From the NCBI GenBank assembly GCA_036389675.1, contig DASVWI010000035.1:26713-90712 (forward strand): a stretch of DNA of 64,000 nucleotides, in the 5' to 3' direction. Both the position numbers and the translations under genes were made by a program. The notes under the pieces are model-generated. The model did no database searches, was not told the DNA's origin, and saw only the letters and a list, made by a program, of their open reading frames with translations. The stretch comes from DASQYE01 sp036389675 (GTDB lineage Bacteria; Acidobacteriota; Blastocatellia; Pyrinomonadales; Pyrinomonadaceae). Below are positions 8,281-16,067 of this stretch, one piece after another. How positions within the stretch are numbered: the first letter of the stretch is position 1; every line of letters starts with the position of its first letter.

Positions 8281-9051
8281 TCATCCTTTCCTGCGCGTAT
8301 GCTCGCCTTTGATGATCTGCTGGTAGCTGTAGAAATAGTCCATCGGGAGATTGGCCTGCTCCGCGCCGTCCGCGTCGGGCTGGTAATGGCCTGAGCCGTT
8401 GCTCCACCATTGTAGCCTGCCGTTGTTGAAGAAGACCTCGCCCGCGTAGAGCACCTGCTGTCCTTCGGCGAGCGACGGATGACGATAACGGTTGTGTAAA
8501 AGGGTCTGCCCTTCTCTGGTTCGCACGAAGTTGTACTTCATGTTGGGCACGTTGACGCTGTGGCTATGGATGCGGTGCAGCCTGTATTGCTCGGCGAATT
8601 TGTCGAGCGTGAAAATGTTGCTGCGGTCGACGGGGACAGCCGCGCCCGGATGCAGGTTGGGATAGAACTTTGTGGCCTGCACGATTCCCGACCTGAACGG
8701 CTGCGCCGCGGCTCGCTGTATGACGGGGCGCGCGGGCACGACGACATCCCTGCTGATGCGCCTGATGATTGACGAAGAGTGAGCTGTGCTGGCGGCTCGC
8801 GCCGGTTGAATGGAGGTTTGCAGCCTTGTGCTTGCGACGTGCGGCGCGCTCGCCCGACTTACAGGCTGTAAGGGATTGGGGTTGCCGTTTGCCCGTTTCG
8901 TCTGCAAGACCTTCGGCACGGGATGCGGGCGGTAGGCGGGGGGCGCTGACGTGCTCTTTCGCTCCTGCGATGCGCCAGCCGCCTGCGGTTGCACCTGTTT
9001 ATGCTCCCCTCTATGACCCTGCGGGGGTAGGCCCTTTCGCGGAACCGTCAC
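8281..9051 (-). CDS. Putative second effector sharing the (A)PPAYRP motif; unknown C-terminal domain
   Basis: 256 residues from a GTG at 9051 with an aaggaag site just upstream. The N-terminal ~120 residues are basic and Pro/Ser-rich with a single SAPPAYRPHPVPKVLQTK element, almost the same as the first repeat of the neighbour at 6663-8273. The C-terminal ~120 residues look folded and contain LYAGEVFFNNGRLQWWSNGSGHY, a Trp/Gly-rich strand pattern I have seen in polymorphic-toxin C-termini but cannot assign to an activity. It lies 7 bases from the next effector gene and 33 from the DUF4157 gene. No signal peptide. Secretion by the T6SS is inferred from context only. Confidence 0.7.
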   Translation of the reverse strand: MTVPRKGLPPQGHRGEHKQVQPQAAGASQERKSTSAPPAYRPHPVPKVLQTKRANGNPNPLQPVSRASAPHVASTRLQTSIQPARAASTAHSSSIIRRISRDVVVPARPVIQRAAAQPFRSGIVQATKFYPNLHPGAAVPVDRSNIFTLDKFAEQYRLHRIHSHSVNVPNMKYNFVRTREGQTLLHNRYRHPSLAEGQQVLYAGEVFFNNGRLQWWSNGSGHYQPDADGAEQANLPMDYFYSYQQIIKGEHTRRKG

Positions 9052-9084
9052 TACTTCCTTGCGCTCCTGTTAAATGGCTTCGCC

Positions 9085-9927
9085 TTAAGGCTTCTGAACG
9101 AGTGCGGTCATGGCGGCCTTGACGCCCATGCGGTCTGCCTCGGCTTCGAGCGCATGATCCTGTACGACAGCGACGCCTGAGCCGAAGGGATTGCTCACGC
9201 GTCCAGACCTTTGCTGCACGACGTGCCACAATTCATGGCCGAGCAGTTTCTGGCCCTGAATCGTGTTCGGGCTGTACTGTCCCGGCGCGAAATGTATGTT
9301 AGAGCCCCAGGTGTAGGCTATGGCCCCGATGGCCGAAGCCTCCTGTCCGACGTGTACGCGAACGTCCGAGAAGTCCGTGCCAAAGGCCGCTTCCATCTTG
9401 GCGCGCACCTGATCGGGTATGGGCTGGCCTCCGCTTTTGGGCTGAAGCGGGACTTGAAAAGCATCGACGCCGTGACCGCTCTTGCGCTGTATGGTCTGAG
9501 GTCTGGCGGGTGGTTGGCCGGGCGTCTGCCTTGAGTTCGGCCCAGTCTTTCGTTGCGCCGTCCTGTGAACATTGGCATTGGTCGCAGGGTCAGACGGTCG
9601 AAGCAGGGACAGTCGCGCCTGTAGAGCCCGTGTGCCGCCGATGATGTTCGCCTGAATGATGCCGCCGGCTGCTCTGGCCGGGCTCGTGTGCGCTACGGGA
9701 GCGGGCGGACGCATCTTCGCCTGCGCGGGAACTGCCTGCGCGGGCTTCGGCCTGTAAGCAGGCGGCGCTGTGGGCACGCGTGCGCTCCCTGCCGAGGGGC
9801 GCGAGGGATGTGTCGCCGCCGCCTTCGGTTGAAGAGCGGACGGGCGGCGAGTGCCGCCGTTTGAAGAACCCGGCGAGGACGATGTTGTCGAAGAGCCCCT
9901 GCGGGGAAGGTGTGTTTGCTTGCTCAT
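9085..9927 (-). CDS. DUF4157 (eCIS-core) metallopeptidase-like protein
   Basis: About 280 residues. A Pro/Ala-rich N-terminus holds one APPAYRPKP motif; the C-terminal ~110 residues are a clear DUF4157 domain, from QPIPDQVRAKMEAAFGTDFSDVRVH to LLGHELWHVVQQRSGRV. The zinc-type HELWH motif has H231, E232 and H235. In the literature (Geller and colleagues) DUF4157 marks extracellular contractile injection systems and their cargo; here it sits inside a T6SS locus. It could be a cargo-processing or loading factor, or an effector with a protease-like domain. I chose the ATG at 9927 (GGAGG nine bases upstream) over the GTG at 9930. A 139-base gap precedes it. Confidence 0.88.
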   Translation of the reverse strand: MSKQTHLPRRGSSTTSSSPGSSNGGTRRPSALQPKAAATHPSRPSAGSARVPTAPPAYRPKPAQAVPAQAKMRPPAPVAHTSPARAAGGIIQANIIGGTRALQARLSLLRPSDPATNANVHRTAQRKTGPNSRQTPGQPPARPQTIQRKSGHGVDAFQVPLQPKSGGQPIPDQVRAKMEAAFGTDFSDVRVHVGQEASAIGAIAYTWGSNIHFAPGQYSPNTIQGQKLLGHELWHVVQQRSGRVSNPFGSGVAVVQDHALEAEADRMGVKAAMTALVQKP

Positions 9928-10066
9928 CACCTTAAGCCTCCCTGCTTCCTTTGACGCGCGGTCAACTAAATTTTTTTACAGATGCGAGGACGATCAAGTA
10001 AAGCCGCGACAGTTTACAACGATTGAATAAGAATACCTACCCGCCCGCCGAGAGGCGCGAGCGCGC

Positions 10067-10789
10067 TTAAAGCGAGCCGAGGGGACGCACGATGACCTTG
10101 ATCTTTTCCTGCCGGGAGATACCGGCTGCGGCCTGCATGGCCGCCGTCTTACTCACGTAAGCGCCTATCCTGACGGCGTGCCACACTCTGGACTGGTCAT
10201 CGGTTGCCTTCAGAACGATGGGCGTGTATCCCCTGTCCCGCATATCGCGGACGAGTAGATCAGCATTTTTCTCGTCTAGAAATACTCCGACCTGAACAGA
10301 GTAAGAGGGCACGCCAGCCTTGTTCAAATCTTCCGCCACGGGGGCGGAAGCATCCGCCCGTTGAATGACTCTTATGTCTTCGCCGTTTGCCTGCGGAATC
10401 GGCGCGGACGATGACTCGTCGTCGTCGCTGCTGCTGCTGCTCACGGCTATGGGGTTACTGTGGGCCTGTCTGGTGGGCGCGGCAGTGATGCTCGGCGGCG
10501 CTGCAACTTCGCCGGGCGCGGGAGCTTCGCCCGGGGTGGCGGCGACGGCGGGAGCGGCAGCCGGTCTGGCCGCTTCCGCCACGAGGGCCGGCTGAGGGCT
10601 CAGGGGCTGTAGCGAGATCCGTGCCCGAAGCGCATCCTGTTGCCAGAGCGCGGCGACAGGCGTGGGCGTCTCTTCCTTCAAGCTCGCCCCGACGAGCAGG
10701 CCCGCGACGAACAGCATTATCCCGACGAACGCCAGACCGCCCAGCAGGAAAGAGAATGTCTTATTGTTAAATGAGAAATCGTAGCTCAT
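10067..10789 (-). CDS. SPOR-domain membrane protein
   Basis: 240 residues: short cytosolic head, one TM segment (~13-35, FLLGGLAFVGIMLFVAGLLVG), a long Ala/Pro/Ser-rich periplasmic linker with a Ser-Asp-Glu patch, and a C-terminal SPOR domain (~165-240, SYSVQVGVFLDEKNADLLVRD ... VWHAVRIGAYVSK). SPOR domains bind glycan strands lacking stem peptides, usually at division sites. The ATG at 10789 has a strong gaaggag site. Being between the DUF4280 and DUF4157 genes, it may anchor the secretion machine to peptidoglycan or place it in the wall, a role usually given to TagL/TssL-PG domains, which are missing from TssL here. That role is inference. Confidence 0.88.
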   Translation of the reverse strand: MSYDFSFNNKTFSFLLGGLAFVGIMLFVAGLLVGASLKEETPTPVAALWQQDALRARISLQPLSPQPALVAEAARPAAAPAVAATPGEAPAPGEVAAPPSITAAPTRQAHSNPIAVSSSSSDDDESSSAPIPQANGEDIRVIQRADASAPVAEDLNKAGVPSYSVQVGVFLDEKNADLLVRDMRDRGYTPIVLKATDDQSRVWHAVRIGAYVSKTAAMQAAAGISRQEKIKVIVRPLGSL

Positions 10790-10822
10790 CTGCTTTAACT
10801 CCTTCCGAGGTGGGGAGTCCCA

Positions 10823-11209
10823 CTAAGGAATCATCACGGTAAACTCTCCGGGGGTAACGATCTGTATTACCCCGGCCCAGGCGCACATCAGCTTGGAGCT
10901 GTTATTGAGCGCGGGCATATTGGCGATCAGGACTGTTGGCGCGCCCGTTATCCATGGTGCAGGTGTGACGGGTACGCAGGGCATCGGCGTCAGGACGCCA
11001 AGGGCTGCGGTGGTTGCGGCGGCCACCGCAGGATTGGCCGGCGCGCTACACATGCCAAAGGGCATGATGTTCACCAGCGGCTTATTGTCCATTATATTAG
11101 CATCTGGCGGGCCGGTTAGCACGCGATTTTGGGGAAGGACGACCAGCGAGCTCGGCGCTGCGCCGAAACTGCATTGGAGCATCGCCCCCGCACATACCTG
11201 CATTCCCAT
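10823..11209 (-). CDS. DUF4280 PAAR-like spike-tip protein
   Basis: About 128 residues. The family signature is plain: GAMLQCSFGAAPSSL near the start, NIMPFGMCSAPANP in the middle, PMPCVPVTPAPW and the terminal CAWAGVIQIVTPGEF. DUF4280 proteins are PAAR-like caps found next to VgrG and carry or recruit effectors. The ATG at 11209 follows aaaggatgg; a longer frame to 11242 adds a non-conserved MPARKDGQRKA segment. Metal-binding cysteines are in the usual places. Its place two genes downstream of vgrG fits a tip for that spike, and the DUF4157/Pro-rich proteins after it would then be the loaded cargo. Confidence 0.88.
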   Translation of the reverse strand: MGMQVCAGAMLQCSFGAAPSSLVVLPQNRVLTGPPDANIMDNKPLVNIMPFGMCSAPANPAVAAATTAALGVLTPMPCVPVTPAPWITGAPTVLIANMPALNNSSKLMCAWAGVIQIVTPGEFTVMIP

Positions 11210-11260
11210 AGCTTTACGTTGACCATCCTTTCGCGCGGGCAAAAAAGTTCTCTCGCCCGG

Positions 11261-11872
11261 TTAAGCCTGCTGAAGAGTGGGAAAGGGCGCAGGCTCGCCG
11301 TCTTTGAAATAGCCCCTCTGCATGACCTTCCCTTCGGGTGAATAGCCGACCATCTCGCCATGCTGTTTATTGGCCTTATACTGCAATGCCGTCTGGACAC
11401 GACCGTTCGGATAATAGGTGATGACGACGCCTTCGAGCTTGCCGTCACGAAACTGCGCTTTCTTCAAAAGAGCGCCGCTCGCGTCATACCACACAGACGT
11501 GCCTTCAAGTTTCCCCTTCCTGTAGAGAGCCGTTTGAATCACGTTTCCATTTTCGTCATAGGTGGTCGAGTCTCCGTCCGGCAGCCCGTCCCTGTGCGAG
11601 ATGACGATCTGCGCCTTGCCTTCCGCGTAGACGATCATATCTCCGTCGAGGAGTCCGTCCCTGAAGCTCATCTTCTGCGCCATCAATCCCTTCTCGTCGT
11701 AGATGATGGTATCGCCGCTCAGCACCCCATCTTTAAAGCAGGCCCGTTGCTTGATCACGCCCGCCTCCGTGTAGGAAACGGCCTCCCCGTCCAGCAGGCC
11801 CTCCTTGAGCACGCAGACTTCTTTGACCTGCCCGTTATCGTAATACGATGTTTGCGTCTCGCTCACCGCCAT
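11261..11872 (-). CDS. MORN-repeat (YwqK-type) protein
   Basis: About 203 residues made almost wholly of ~23-residue repeats of the form G.LDGE...Y.E.G.....F.DG, about eight in number (for example KEGLLDGEAVSYTEAG, RDGLLDGDMIVYAEG, RDGKLEGVVITYYPNG). This is the MORN pattern of the family often labelled toxin-antitoxin YwqK antitoxin. The start is unclear: I took ATG 11872; a GTG at 11896 in frame is an alternative and neither has an ideal ribosome site. No signal peptide. It directly follows vgrG (48 bases), so a chaperone, adaptor or immunity role for spike cargo is possible but unproven. Confidence 0.83.
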   Translation of the reverse strand: MAVSETQTSYYDNGQVKEVCVLKEGLLDGEAVSYTEAGVIKQRACFKDGVLSGDTIIYDEKGLMAQKMSFRDGLLDGDMIVYAEGKAQIVISHRDGLPDGDSTTYDENGNVIQTALYRKGKLEGTSVWYDASGALLKKAQFRDGKLEGVVITYYPNGRVQTALQYKANKQHGEMVGYSPEGKVMQRGYFKDGEPAPFPTLQQA

Positions 11873-11920
11873 CCCTTTGACAAGCGCTCCCCGCACACAG
11901 AGCGGAAGCGGCCCTGCTCC

Positions 11921-13813
11921 TTAATTGACCTTCACGAGCGTTCCCTTGATCGTGGTGATGCCGCTGCTCTCGACCGTGTTCGATGCGCCGCCCTTATTGG
12001 TGATAGCCAGCTGCGCCTCGTTGGTCATGGACATCCCGGCCTTGTTCGAGATGGACATCTGCGCTTCGTTGGTCATGGACATCGCCGCCTTGTTGGTCAT
12101 GGACATTTGCGTCTCGTGCGTCATGGCCTGCGCGGACTTGAAGGTGACGGAGCCGGTCACGTCGATGGTCAGGTTGCCCGTCACCTTCAGCTCATAGTTG
12201 CCCGTCACCTTGTGCGTAAAGTTCGCTTCGTCGGTGTGCGTCTCGTTGCCCGTGACGGTCTGATCGCGCGTCCCCTTGATCGTGTTCTTCTCGTTCTTGT
12301 CAACTTCTTTGGTGCGGTCGTTCAGGACTTTGATCGTCTGATCTTTCTGCGCGTGGAAATACATCTCCTCGGAATCCTTCTTGTCCTCGAAGCGTATTTC
12401 GTTAAAGCCCTGACCGCCCTTCGAGGTGTTGCTCTTGATGGTGCTCTTGGTCTGCTCGGCGGGCAGCGTGTAGGGCACGACTTGCTGTGCGTTATAGACC
12501 GCGCCGGTGACGAGCGGTCGGTCCGGGTCGCCTTCGAGATAACTGACAATCACTTCCTGACCGATGCGCGGGAGGAAGATGCCGCCCCACTGCTTTCCGG
12601 CCCAGCCGTAGTCCACGCGTATCCAGCATGAGCTGTTCTCGTCATTCTTGCCATGCTGATCCCAATGAAACTGCACTTTGATGCGGCCATACTTGTCCGT
12701 CCAAATCTCTTCGCCCGATTTTCCGACGACGATGGCTGTCTGCGTGCCGACGATCGAGGGCTTCGGCGTCAATCGCTGCGGGCGGAAGGGCACACCCAGA
12801 GGAAACGCCTCGAAAGAGTTGTTATAGCTCTCCTGCGTCGCGGCGTGCGAGACCCAGCGCAGCACGTAGCTCTTGTTGGCGTCGGCGCGGTAATGGTTTT
12901 TGAGGTCGAACTTGTAACCAGCGGTGAAGGCCCGCACGTATCCCTCGCCGCGCAGGCTTTTCGCCGGCTGCTCGCAGGCTTCGAGGCGAACGTTGGCCCT
13001 CGTCTCGCCGCCGCCTTTGTCCGCGTGGCCGCCCGGGTACTCATAGATTCTCATCTTGCTGCCCTCGCCCGCGACTTCTACTTTGAGGTCTGTCGAGGGA
13101 GTCTCGAAATTGAAATCATCGAGCGCGTACTTGCCCGTAACGACCTGCTCTTCGATGGTGCAGCGCGTGATGACGTGATCGTTCGTGTAGGAGACGCTCG
13201 ATTGCTGGTAGCGCGCGAACTCCAGGCCGGGACAGGACTGGTGTGCGTCCGCATCGTCGGCCAGCACCAGCGTGTGCTTGTCTTCATCGTGCTCGAAAAA
13301 GTAGAAGATGCCGGCGTCCTCCATCAACCGTGAAACGAAGTTGAAGGCGCTTTCGTCATACTGCACGCAATAGTCAAGGGACGGATAAGTGCCCTTTAAA
13401 CTATCCTTGTAGTCCGTGAAGCCCAGATCGTCGAAAACCTTCTTGATGATCTGCGGGACGCTCTTGTTCTGGAAGATAAGACAATCGCTGCTCCTGGTGA
13501 GCATCCAGAGCCAGGGGTGTATCTCGGCGTAGTAGGTGGTGAAGCGAGCGTCGTTGTCCTCCTGCATAAAACGCCCGACCACTCCGTTGATGTAATGCTT
13601 CCCGCCGTCGTTGAGCAAGAGTGTGACGGTCAGGTTTTTGCCGACGATGGCGCTGAAATCCAGTTTCCGATCTTCGGAGACCATCTCAAGAAGGAAGTGG
13701 AACAGACCGGAAATCTGCTCTTCACCGCTGAAGGATTTGAGCAGGAGCTTGTTCGGGCCAAGCGGGGTCGTCACCTTCAGATGCAGTGTGTCTTGCGTGT
13801 AGGCGGAGCTCAT
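11921..13813 (-). CDS. vgrG: VgrG (TssI) spike protein
   Basis: 630 residues. The N-terminal gp27-like part (~1-370) starts with TQDTLHLKVTTPLGPNKLLL and contains YCVQYDESAFNFVSRLMEDAGIFYFFEH, a VgrG hallmark; the gp5-like OB fold follows with GRIKVQFHWDQ, CWIRVDYGWAGKQWG and IGQEVIVSYLEGDPDRP. The C-terminus is a repetitive beta-helix needle with short tandem units (MSMTNKAAMSMTNEAQMSI). There is no extra effector domain after the needle. The ATG at 13813 removes a non-conserved N-terminal 47 residues that the open frame allows. It is the last core gene before the accessory block, 62 bases after tssG. Confidence 0.93.
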   Translation of the reverse strand: MSSAYTQDTLHLKVTTPLGPNKLLLKSFSGEEQISGLFHFLLEMVSEDRKLDFSAIVGKNLTVTLLLNDGGKHYINGVVGRFMQEDNDARFTTYYAEIHPWLWMLTRSSDCLIFQNKSVPQIIKKVFDDLGFTDYKDSLKGTYPSLDYCVQYDESAFNFVSRLMEDAGIFYFFEHDEDKHTLVLADDADAHQSCPGLEFARYQQSSVSYTNDHVITRCTIEEQVVTGKYALDDFNFETPSTDLKVEVAGEGSKMRIYEYPGGHADKGGGETRANVRLEACEQPAKSLRGEGYVRAFTAGYKFDLKNHYRADANKSYVLRWVSHAATQESYNNSFEAFPLGVPFRPQRLTPKPSIVGTQTAIVVGKSGEEIWTDKYGRIKVQFHWDQHGKNDENSSCWIRVDYGWAGKQWGGIFLPRIGQEVIVSYLEGDPDRPLVTGAVYNAQQVVPYTLPAEQTKSTIKSNTSKGGQGFNEIRFEDKKDSEEMYFHAQKDQTIKVLNDRTKEVDKNEKNTIKGTRDQTVTGNETHTDEANFTHKVTGNYELKVTGNLTIDVTGSVTFKSAQAMTHETQMSMTNKAAMSMTNEAQMSISNKAGMSMTNEAQLAITNKGGASNTVESSGITTIKGTLVKVN

Positions 13814-13875
13814 GTCGTGTCTATTCGTCCTGATGCCGGGCCGGAAAAGTGTTTCCGGCTTGGCCGTTGATGCGA

Positions 13876-16035
13876 TCAAACCAGAAACTTCCTGTTCGGC
13901 TCTCTCGGTTTGACAAGCTGGCCGAAGCGATAGGCTTTCAACGCCTTCCTCCACTGCCGGTTCTGTTCCTGTGCCGAGAATTGGTCGAACTCCTTTTTGT
14001 CGAGCTCAAGGATTTCGCAATCCTCAAGGGCGATGGCCGTCGCCTCCCTGTCTTTGCCGTAAAGAAGCGTCATCTCTCCGAAACACTCACCGGGGCCGAG
14101 CGTGCCCAGCTTGGTTATCTTCCCGTTATCCTCGCGCCGGCTCAGCTCGACTCTGCCGCGACGAATGGCGAACATGCTCCGGCCAGTCCGGCCCTGTTGC
14201 ATAATCACCGGCGACTTCCGGTAAGTCAGCTTCTCCATCAGGTCAATAAGCTTAGCCAGTCGCTCCGTAGACGGACGAAAGTAGAGCGGCGCTCGCGCGA
14301 ATGTGGATTCTGAGCGCGGAGCGCTGAGCTTTATGTCGGCCCGCGAATCATCGTGCGGATTCTTGAATTTCAGCTTTTTCATCAAGCCTATAAGCTCTGC
14401 CAGTTGCGTCGGGGGCAGATGAAAGAAGAGCGGAAGGCGCGCGGATTTGAATTCGGAGGGCTGAATGCTGAGCTTGATCTCGACCTGCGAATCATCGCGC
14501 GGAGCATCGCGCCCCTCTTTATTTCGGGCTGAGAATTGGTCGAACTCCTTTTTGTCTAGCTCAAGGATTTCGCAATCCTCAAGGGCGATGGCCGTCGCCT
14601 CCCTATCCCTGCCGAGCAGGAGCGTCATCTCTCCGAAACAGTCACCGGGGCCGAGGAAGGTGTAAGACTTCTCTTCTCGCTCACCGGTGGTGCGAATCAG
14701 GCCGACGCTGCCGCGACGGATGGCGAACATGCTCCGGCCAGTCTGGCCCTGATGAGTTATCTCCTCGGATTTGCTGTAAGACCGCACCTTCATCAAGCCT
14801 ATAAGCTCTGCCAGTTGCGCCGCAGGCAGGCGAAAGAAGAGCGGAAGCCGCGCGGATTTGAATGGCGGCCCGGGGACGTTCGGGTCAGTCTCCGCCTGCG
14901 AATCATCGCGGCCCGCCTTGAGCCACGAAGTCCAGCCGAGCCTTGGCCCGTCCGTCGAGCTCAACGTCATGGCGGGAATCTGCGTGCCCTTCAGTGTCAG
15001 ACGAAAACTGACATCCAGAGTGTCGCCCAGATAAAAGCGCGTCAGGTCGCAGAGCGCCCGGAATCTCCAACCGGTCGGGATGAACTCGTGAAACTGCTGA
15101 AGCGTCAGCGGGCCGAGGTGAAGCTCGATTTTCGCCTGCTCGTCCCAGACGTGTGTGCCGAGGACGACCGCCTCCTCGCCGAGCGTTCGGTTCTGCCCCG
15201 AAACGCCTATCTTCGTCCATTGCGTTTCATCCAGCTCGTACCATTGCCCGGCGAACTGTCGCCCCTTGACCCTGATCTTGAAATAATCGGCCAGAATAAT
15301 TTCCAGCCCGACGAGCGAGCGTTGTTCGAGGCCGAGCAGCCCTGCATAATGAAGCAGCGAGCGATCTCTGATCTGCATTCGACCGAGGAGGCCGTCGGTG
15401 TTCATGCCGATGACGGAGAAAAGGTATCTGGAGATTTGATCCTGACCGGGAGGCTCATGTTCCAGACCGATGCGGTGCATCTTTCTGATGCGATACAGGA
15501 GAGAGATGAGCCTGTGATTGAAGATGTCCAGAAAGTCCCTGAGCGCCGTGTCATAGTTGGCGGCGCGCTCGATGATCAACTCCGTGGTGGGCATGTCCAG
15601 AGGGCCGAGCGCGCCCGCGAGCCCCATCAGGTTAACGGTCATCTCGGCGACGGTGACGTTGCCCTGCCGGACTCGCTCGACAATCATATCGGTCGTCGGC
15701 TTGTCCTTAGACTTGCCGCCGCCGTTCGCCCCGGAATCCTTGAGCCTGACATCGCTTATGTCGCTGGTGGGAAAGCTCAGCTCGACAGCCGATTTGAAAC
15801 GCACGAAATCCTTCGGCGCTTCGGCCTTCTCGTAGGCGTACGAGGGGTGGGCCGTCGCAGTCTGGCCGTCGGCGGTCGCCAGTCTGCGGGCCTCCGCCTC
15901 CTCGCGCTTGGTCTGCTCCCACGAATAGAGCGTCTCCAACAGCCTGACCGCCTGAAAAAAATCGAAGCGGTAGCCTTCCGCGAAAAGCCACGCTATGACA
16001 GATTTTTTGTCCTTGCCCCAGCCATAGTCTCCCAT
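13876..16035 (-). CDS. tssG: TssG baseplate protein fused to cyclic-nucleotide-binding units
   Basis: 719 residues; TssG is normally ~330-360. Residues ~1-385 are TssG (AEGYRFDFFQAVRLLE, SDISDVRL, MGLAGALGPLDMP, DIFNHRLISLLYR). After this come cNMP-binding-type units: a complete one (~390-505), a truncated one (~528-562) and a second complete one (~578-690), each with GxSMFAIRRGxV and LGPG(D/E)CFGEMTLL phosphate-cassette-like motifs and ending AIALEDCEILELDKKEFDQFSA. The usual R of the cAMP cassette (RxA) is replaced: DREATAIA. The start at 16035 has an aaggaag site and overlaps nothing; the longer frame reads into tssF. The CNBD part contains near-identical DNA copies (13976-14049 and 14531-14604). 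Such a fusion could tie baseplate assembly to a nucleotide signal; this is inference. Confidence 0.9.
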   Translation of the reverse strand: MGDYGWGKDKKSVIAWLFAEGYRFDFFQAVRLLETLYSWEQTKREEAEARRLATADGQTATAHPSYAYEKAEAPKDFVRFKSAVELSFPTSDISDVRLKDSGANGGGKSKDKPTTDMIVERVRQGNVTVAEMTVNLMGLAGALGPLDMPTTELIIERAANYDTALRDFLDIFNHRLISLLYRIRKMHRIGLEHEPPGQDQISRYLFSVIGMNTDGLLGRMQIRDRSLLHYAGLLGLEQRSLVGLEIILADYFKIRVKGRQFAGQWYELDETQWTKIGVSGQNRTLGEEAVVLGTHVWDEQAKIELHLGPLTLQQFHEFIPTGWRFRALCDLTRFYLGDTLDVSFRLTLKGTQIPAMTLSSTDGPRLGWTSWLKAGRDDSQAETDPNVPGPPFKSARLPLFFRLPAAQLAELIGLMKVRSYSKSEEITHQGQTGRSMFAIRRGSVGLIRTTGEREEKSYTFLGPGDCFGEMTLLLGRDREATAIALEDCEILELDKKEFDQFSARNKEGRDAPRDDSQVEIKLSIQPSEFKSARLPLFFHLPPTQLAELIGLMKKLKFKNPHDDSRADIKLSAPRSESTFARAPLYFRPSTERLAKLIDLMEKLTYRKSPVIMQQGRTGRSMFAIRRGRVELSRREDNGKITKLGTLGPGECFGEMTLLYGKDREATAIALEDCEILELDKKEFDQFSAQEQNRQWRKALKAYRFGQLVKPREPNRKFLV
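13976..14604. repeat. Internal duplication inside tssG (74-base copies, 1 mismatch)
   Basis: Bases 13976-14049 and 14531-14604 are the same except for one base (gtcgagc versus gtctagc), 555 bases (185 codons) apart, and similarity continues for another ~50 bases. A second pair, starting at 14379 and 14790, copies the start of the unit with a few changes. Near-identity of the DNA, including third positions, points to recent duplication or gene conversion of the cNMP-binding unit, with the middle copy now truncated. Confidence 0.85.
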
Positions 16036-16067
16036 GGTTCGCAGCTTCCTTCTCGTCGTCCGCCCGT

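Noticed and set aside
11360..12631. 423-codon plus-strand open frame opposite the MORN and vgrG genes
   Set aside because: It is antisense to two well supported genes; its repeated HGHLRLVGHG pattern merely mirrors the vgrG needle repeats.
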